DNA of 64,000 nucleotides, taken from the NCBI GenBank assembly GCA_965224105.1, contig CBDCYH010000001.1, positions 1,116,001 to 1,180,000 of the forward strand. Direction: 5' to 3'. The number at the start of each line of letters is the position of its first letter. Within the stretch, counting starts at the first letter, position 1. Positions 60,222 through 64,000 of the stretch are shown in pieces. The position numbers and the translations under genes were made by a program. This DNA is from CBDCYH01 sp965224105 (GTDB lineage Bacteria > Bacteroidota > Rhodothermia > Rhodothermales > JABDKH01). The notes beneath the pieces are model-generated. The model saw only the letters and a program-made list of their open reading frames with translations. It was not told the DNA's origin and made no database searches.

Positions 60222-60635
60222 TTAACTCTCTGAGGCAGCTTCTTCGGTTTTAGCTTCGGCGGCGACTTTCGCCTCTTCAGCTGCGGCCGACTCCTCGGCC
60301 GCGAGTTTCGCCTTGTGCTTCGAACGTTGCCGGAGCATCTTGCCGTCCAACCTCAGCGTCAGATATCTAAGAATTCCGTCGTTGATCTCCATCGCTCGTT
60401 CGAACTTGGCGATCATGTCACCGGGAGCTTCGAAAACCAGGTTCACATAATAACCGTTTCGTTTCTTCTCGATGGGATAGGCGAGCCTGCGCGCGCCCCA
60501 TTCGTCAACCTCGACAACGTTGCCGCCGTGGTCCTTGATGTACGCGCCTACGCGGGTTACGATGTCTTTAATTTGCTCCTCACTATAAACCGAATTAACG
60601 ATATACGTGAGCTCATACGTGTTCTTCTTTGGCAT
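60222..60635 (-). CDS. rpsF: 30S ribosomal protein S6
   Basis: A 137-residue protein. NTYELTYIVNSVYSEEQIKD, VEVDEWGARRLAYPIEKK, GYYVNLVFEAPGDMIAKFER and ILRYLTLRLD are the S6 fold. A 35-residue Ala/Glu-rich tail (AAEESAAAEEAKVAAEA) extends beyond the family core. The gene has a GAGGGAG ribosome site directly before the ATG. First gene of the S6-S18-L9 operon. An exact TATATTTG box and a CCGGG hairpin lie in its leader. Confidence 0.96.
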   Translation of the reverse strand: MPKKNTYELTYIVNSVYSEEQIKDIVTRVGAYIKDHGGNVVEVDEWGARRLAYPIEKKRNGYYVNLVFEAPGDMIAKFERAMEINDGILRYLTLRLDGKMLRQRSKHKAKLAAEESAAAEEAKVAAEAKTEEAASES

Positions 60636-60661
60636 CTCCCTCTGGAATGATTTGATGTGCC

Positions 60662-60684
60662 CCGGGTCTTTGATTTAAGCCCGG
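60662..60684 (-). promoter_or_regulatory. Leader hairpin of rpsF, possible S6:S18 autoregulatory site
   Basis: On the minus strand CCGGG and CCCGG enclose a 13-base loop in the rpsF 5' UTR, about 27-49 bases before the ATG. S6:S18 complexes are known to bind CCG-containing hairpins in rpsF leaders of many phyla; a match here is inferred from position and the CCG bases only. Confidence 0.35.
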
Positions 60685-60699
60685 AACAGGGACAGCCGC

Positions 60700-60707
60700 C
60701 AAATATA
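60700..60707 (-). promoter_or_regulatory. -7 promoter element TATATTTG of the rpsF operon
   Basis: Exact TAnnTTTG on the minus strand, with a predicted start about 58 bases before the rpsF ATG. CTG, a weak -33, lies 19 bases further up. The context CCTATATTTGG is shared with the fabI promoter. Confidence 0.6.
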
Positions 60708-60769
60708 GGGAATCCTGGGAAATGTTCAGCCAGTTTCCGCTATAGAGGAGTGATTTCTTATGATCTCCA

Positions 60770-61846
60770 TCACCCCAAATTCGCCATTCTCTCCGCATTG
60801 TCGGCGACCCGCAGTGCCCGAATGATGCCTTCCAGGTTGCCATCAACCACCCCCTCCAGCGCATGATTCTTGTTATCGCCTGTAAGTCGATGATCGGTCA
60901 CTCTCCCCTGCGGCCAGTTATATGTGCGGATTTTCGCTGATCGATCACCTGTACTGACCATTGAACGACGGGCTTCCGTCCTCTCCGCAGCCAGTTTTTC
61001 CAGCTCCATCTCGTACAGTCGCGATCGCAACACTCGCAGAGCTTTGTCCTTGTTCTTGTGCTGGCTTTTTTCGTCCTGGCATGTTACCACCAGCCCGGTC
61101 GGGATGTGGGTGATTCTTACGGCTGAGTCCGTGGTATTCACGCTTTGGCCTCCGGGCCCGCTGGAGCGATAGACATCAATCTTCAGTTCGTGCGCTTCGA
61201 TGTGGACGTCGACTTCCTCCGCCTCTGGCAAGACAGCAACGGTAGCCGCGCTAGTATGAACGCGACCGCTAGATTCGGTTGCGGGAACCCGCTGGACCCT
61301 GTGGACGCCGCTCTCGTATTTCATTGTGCCAAAAGCATCAACACCGGAGATGCTAAAGATTATTTCCTTGAAGCCTCCCTTTGTCCCGTCGGAACTATCC
61401 ATGAGCTCAAGGGACCACCCTTGCTTCTCTGCAAATTTAGAATAGAGCCGAAACAGATCGCCAGCGAACAGTGCCGCTTCGTCCCCTCCCGTACCGGCCC
61501 GGATCTCAACGATGGCATTCTTCGAATCCTCCGGGTCCTTGGGGATCAGTTTTAATCGCAACTCGCTCTCTAAGTCGGGAATCTTATCCTGAAGTGCACT
61601 TAATTCCCCTCGCGCCATTTCGAGTATCTCTTCGTCCGTCTCCGATTCCAACATCTGCTGCAAATCGCCAATTTCTGCCTGAGCGCTCTCAAACTCGTCG
61701 ATAACGGCTACCACCGATTTGAGCGAGACGTGTTCGCGCCCGAGCTCCATCATCTGTTTCGGATCCGTGGCGACTTCAGGTCGCGACATCAAGGTCTCAA
61801 CTTCCTGAAACCGTTCTTTGATCTGACGAAGGACTTCTGTGTTCAT
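60770..61846 (-). CDS. prfA: Peptide chain release factor 1
   Basis: A 358-residue protein that ends translation at UAA/UAG. The catalytic GGQ lies in SSGPGGQSVNTTDSAVRITH. The stop-codon reading region has the P-A-T form (RVPATESSGRVHTS) typical of RF1 rather than the SPF of RF2. The N-terminal coiled domain is complete. It follows glmS on the same strand behind a structured leader. Confidence 0.96.
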   Translation of the reverse strand: MNTEVLRQIKERFQEVETLMSRPEVATDPKQMMELGREHVSLKSVVAVIDEFESAQAEIGDLQQMLESETDEEILEMARGELSALQDKIPDLESELRLKLIPKDPEDSKNAIVEIRAGTGGDEAALFAGDLFRLYSKFAEKQGWSLELMDSSDGTKGGFKEIIFSISGVDAFGTMKYESGVHRVQRVPATESSGRVHTSAATVAVLPEAEEVDVHIEAHELKIDVYRSSGPGGQSVNTTDSAVRITHIPTGLVVTCQDEKSQHKNKDKALRVLRSRLYEMELEKLAAERTEARRSMVSTGDRSAKIRTYNWPQGRVTDHRLTGDNKNHALEGVVDGNLEGIIRALRVADNAERMANLG

Positions 61847-61849
61847 CTA

Positions 61850-61905
61850 TACCTTGTACAAAAAATCAGTTGGGGACTATGCCCCACCGAACTTGCACCA
61901 AGGTA
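61850..61905 (-). promoter_or_regulatory. Structured leader of prfA (nested hairpins, T-run)
   Basis: On the minus strand an outer stem TACCTTG/CAAGGTA (61899-61905 with 61850-61856) encloses an inner hairpin TGGGG-catag-TCCCCA followed by TTTTTT. The outer right arm holds AAGG, the likely ribosome site of prfA (ATG at 61846). The inner hairpin plus T-run looks like a glmS terminator. Pairing of both would hide the prfA start. Confidence 0.45.
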
Positions 61906-61919
61906 CAAAATGTGTCGTT

Positions 61920-63749
61920 TTATTCGACCGTCACACTTTTGGCGAGATTTCGCGGCTGGTCGACATCGCAGCCTCGCATTACGGCGATGTGATATGAAAG
62001 CAACTGCAACGGAATAGCAGTTAGCAGTGGCGTGAGGAACTCTTCGGTCTTGGGCACGCGCAGAACGTGTTCGCACATTCTTTTGATCTCGTCACCATTA
62101 TCCGTGATTGCGATCACCGATCCACCCCGCGCCGAGACTTCTTCGATGTTTGACAGCACCTTATGGTAAGTGCTATCCTGCATGGCCATAAATACGACCG
62201 GCATGAACTGGTCTATTAGTGCGATCGGGCCATGCTTCATCTCCGCTGCTGGATATCCTTCTGCGTGGATGTAGGAAATTTCTTTGAGTTTCAGGGCACC
62301 CTCGAGTGCAACCGGAAAATTGTAACCCCTTCCGAGATACAGGAAGTTCGATGCATACCGGTATGTCCGAGCAAGCTGCCTGATTTCTTCGTCCGTTTTC
62401 AGGACCTGTCGAATTTTGTCTGGAATATCTGTGAGAGCTCGCAGCGCGTTTCTGAATTCAGCATCAGATAGCGTCCTATCTTTCCCGAGCATCAGGGCGA
62501 TCATGGCCAGGACGAGCACTTGCGCGGTGAAAGCTTTGGTTGATGCCACACCTATTTCGGGGCCTGCGTGTAGGTAGACACCTGCGTCCGTCTCCCGAGC
62601 GATCGTCGAACCAACGACATTGCAAATGCCGAGGACAGGAATACCCTGGCGATGTGCCTCATGGACGGCTGCCAGAGTATCAGCAGTTTCACCGCTTTGA
62701 GAAATGACGATGACCACGTCGTTTTCCCTGAGGATCGGATTTCGATACCTAAACTCGCTCGCGTATTCAACCTCGACGGGAATCCGTGCGAAGGATTCTA
62801 TCAGGTATTCGCCTACTAATCCGGAATGCCAGGAAGTACCACACGCCGCGATGATAATCCGATCAGCAGTGACTAGTCTGTCTTTCCAGTCGATCAATCC
62901 TCCGAGAACGATATCGTTCGCTTCCAAATTGAGCCGTCCCCGCATACAGTTTTCGAGCGCGGTTGGCTGCTCCATTATCTCCTTGAGCATGAAATGCTCG
63001 TAGCCGTGTTTTTCTATCTGCTCGAGATCCCATTCGAGCTCGTGCACTTCTTTTTCCAACGGCACGTTGTCGATGCTCCGAACTTGGTACCCGTCCCGGG
63101 TGATGGTAACCATCTCACCGTCATGCAAGTACACAACTTGTCGTGTATGCTCGATCAACGGAGACGCATCTGAACCAAGGAAATATTCGTCCTCTCCAAC
63201 GCCAACAATCAGCGGACTTCCTTTGCGAGCTGCGATTAGTGTATCAGGGTCTTCGGATGAAACGATCGCTATACCGTATGTGCCAACAACCTGGGTCAAC
63301 GCCTGCCGGACAGACTCTTCCAGTGTAAGGCCCGTGCTCTTCTTGATATCCTCGATAAACAGCGTTAGAACTTCCGTGTCCGTCTCGCTTTCGAAGGTGT
63401 ATCCCTTCTTCACAAGCGATTCTCTTATTGCACCGTAGTTCTCGATGATACCATTGTGCACCAGGGCAAATGATGCGCTACTGTTCGTGTGTGGGTGTGA
63501 GTTTAAGTCGTTGGGGGCACCGTGGGTCGCCCAGCGGGTGTGACCGATGCCGACAGATCCGACCAAATCCTCCGATCCAATGAGATTCTCAAGATCAGCG
63601 ACTTTTCCCTTTTTCTTCCGAACGGCGAGATCGCCATTCACAATCGCAATTCCAGCGGAATCGTAACCGCGATATTCTAGCCTCTTGAGGCCGTCAATTA
63701 GAATGGTTTTGGCGTTTCGTTTCCCGATGTATCCTACAATGCCACACAT
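61920..63749 (-). CDS. glmS: Glucosamine-6-phosphate synthase (isomerising)
   Basis: A 609-residue enzyme that makes glucosamine-6-phosphate from fructose-6-phosphate and glutamine, the entry to peptidoglycan amino sugars. The start MCGIVGYIGKR sets the catalytic Cys at position 2; the glutaminase motifs GHTRWATHGAPNDLNSHPH and LVHNGIIENY and the two SIS domains (ISQSGETADTLAAV; AEGYPAAEMKHGPIALID) follow, ending in AKSVTVE. The frame is open upstream to 63902, but only ATG 63749 gives the mature Cys2. A 15-bp tandem repeat is in its leader. Confidence 0.97.
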   Translation of the reverse strand: MCGIVGYIGKRNAKTILIDGLKRLEYRGYDSAGIAIVNGDLAVRKKKGKVADLENLIGSEDLVGSVGIGHTRWATHGAPNDLNSHPHTNSSASFALVHNGIIENYGAIRESLVKKGYTFESETDTEVLTLFIEDIKKSTGLTLEESVRQALTQVVGTYGIAIVSSEDPDTLIAARKGSPLIVGVGEDEYFLGSDASPLIEHTRQVVYLHDGEMVTITRDGYQVRSIDNVPLEKEVHELEWDLEQIEKHGYEHFMLKEIMEQPTALENCMRGRLNLEANDIVLGGLIDWKDRLVTADRIIIAACGTSWHSGLVGEYLIESFARIPVEVEYASEFRYRNPILRENDVVIVISQSGETADTLAAVHEAHRQGIPVLGICNVVGSTIARETDAGVYLHAGPEIGVASTKAFTAQVLVLAMIALMLGKDRTLSDAEFRNALRALTDIPDKIRQVLKTDEEIRQLARTYRYASNFLYLGRGYNFPVALEGALKLKEISYIHAEGYPAAEMKHGPIALIDQFMPVVFMAMQDSTYHKVLSNIEEVSARGGSVIAITDNGDEIKRMCEHVLRVPKTEEFLTPLLTAIPLQLLSYHIAVMRGCDVDQPRNLAKSVTVE

Positions 63750-63753
63750 ATTC

Positions 63754-63783
63754 TGAGACAGACTTTTTTGAGACAGACTTGCT
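63754..63783 (-). repeat. Two tandem 15-bp repeats in the glmS leader
   Basis: TGAGACAGACTT occurs at 63754-63765 and again at 63769-63780 with a 3-base spacer, i.e. a 15-base period. On the coding strand it reads AGTCTGTCTCA twice, the second copy ending five bases before the glmS ATG, where a ribosome site would be expected. Confidence 0.7.
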
Positions 63784-63843
63784 TGAAAATCCTTGATATA
63801 AAGGCAGAAATGGAAGGTGTTTCCCCTCTGCAGGGTTTCTAGG

Positions 63844-64000
63844 TCAGATTTTTTCGGAATGCAAAGGTTGTACCGATCTACCAACAACCTCAGCAATCGC
63901 ACGTATTTGCTTCAAGAGAACCTCGAATTGGTTAAAAAAGAGAGATTGAGGTCCATCACTCTTGGCATTTGGCGGATCCGGATGGACTTCAACCATGAGT
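63844..64000 (-). CDS. 3-deoxy-7-phosphoheptulonate (DAHP) synthase, C-terminal part
   Basis: The last 51 codons of a gene entering from the right edge. LMVEVHPDPPNAKSDGPQSL is the conserved C-terminal active-site block of the AroG/AroA(G)-type DAHP synthases (HPxPxxAxSDGxQSL), followed by a helix NQFEVLLKQIRAIAEVV. The enzyme condenses phosphoenolpyruvate and erythrose-4-phosphate in the shikimate pathway. KDO-8-P synthase is less likely from this block. It ends about 95 bases upstream of glmS on the same strand. Confidence 0.85.
   Translation of the reverse strand, partial: LMVEVHPDPPNAKSDGPQSLFFNQFEVLLKQIRAIAEVVGRSVQPLHSEKI

Noticed and set aside
1..64000. CRISPR arrays, insertion sequences, prophage or integrase genes
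   Set aside because: No regularly spaced repeats, transposase or integrase motifs or terminal inverted repeats were found on reading the window.

Overview
The window reads as a chromosomal stretch of a heterotrophic bacterium from the Bacteroidota/Rhodothermota side of the tree, most likely a marine Rhodothermales-type organism. The reasons are a PorV-family outer-membrane barrel, a large secreted protein with a T9SS-like sorting tail, an S46 dipeptidyl-peptidase, a 30-residue AURKAIP1/COX24-type ribosome-associated peptide, and promoters of the TTG-N20-TAnnTTTG kind instead of standard -35/-10 boxes. No insertion sequence, prophage, CRISPR array or tRNA gene was seen. The only stable RNA gene found is a one-piece tmRNA.

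Region 1 (1-21.3 kb) is a carbohydrate-utilisation island. On the minus strand it carries a Gfo/Idh/MocA oxidoreductase, an IclR regulator read straight through in frame into a TonB-dependent receptor, a secreted FN3-like protein with a sorting tail, and a PorV-like barrel, ending at a strong terminator. Beyond this lie a six-hairpin glycosidase, a MalF-type sugar permease and a Tat/lipobox class V aminotransferase cut by the window edge. Divergent from the oxidoreductase is a tightly overlapped operon of ROK sugar kinase, SDR-type epimerase, DapA-family aldolase and M20 deacylase. A heparinase II/III-like lyase, a sigma-54-dependent GAF/AAA+ activator and a lipoprotein follow. Together they suggest extracellular cleavage of an acidic polysaccharide, TonB- and ABC-dependent import, and intracellular breakdown of a (possibly N-acylated) sugar acid. 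The substrate is not known.

Region 2 (21.5-45 kb) is mixed housekeeping and envelope functions: matrixin-like lipoprotein, YkgJ cysteine-cluster protein, threonine dehydratase-like enzyme, MDR reductase, YtcJ amidohydrolase, a stress module (two highly charged coiled-coil proteins around a GlsB/YeaQ membrane protein), DusB, a PLDc_N-like lipoprotein, NPP phosphodiesterase, AI-2E exporter family, DinB, M19 dipeptidase, an orphan solute-binding lipoprotein coupled to a PcrA/UvrD helicase, CNT nucleoside transporter, TonB-C lipoprotein, NfeD, L,D-transpeptidase, FabI, an unknown membrane protein and SuhB.

Region 3 (45-64 kb) is more core: serine hydrolase, TPR protein, BirA, CoaX, uridine kinase, YaaA, YtxH, COX24-type peptide, alpha/beta hydrolase, tmRNA, DUF411 protein, methyltransferase, then a minus-strand block of GlmS, PrfA, the rpsF-rpsR-rplI operon, DsbD and an S46 peptidase, with the 3' end of a DAHP synthase at the right edge.

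The most noteworthy observations are the uninterrupted IclR-TonB receptor reading frame, the operator-like dyads in front of it, the duplicated LLNxPLP motif in the coiled-coil stress module, the Lys-less SDR enzyme in the sugar operon, and the structured leaders of prfA and glmS.
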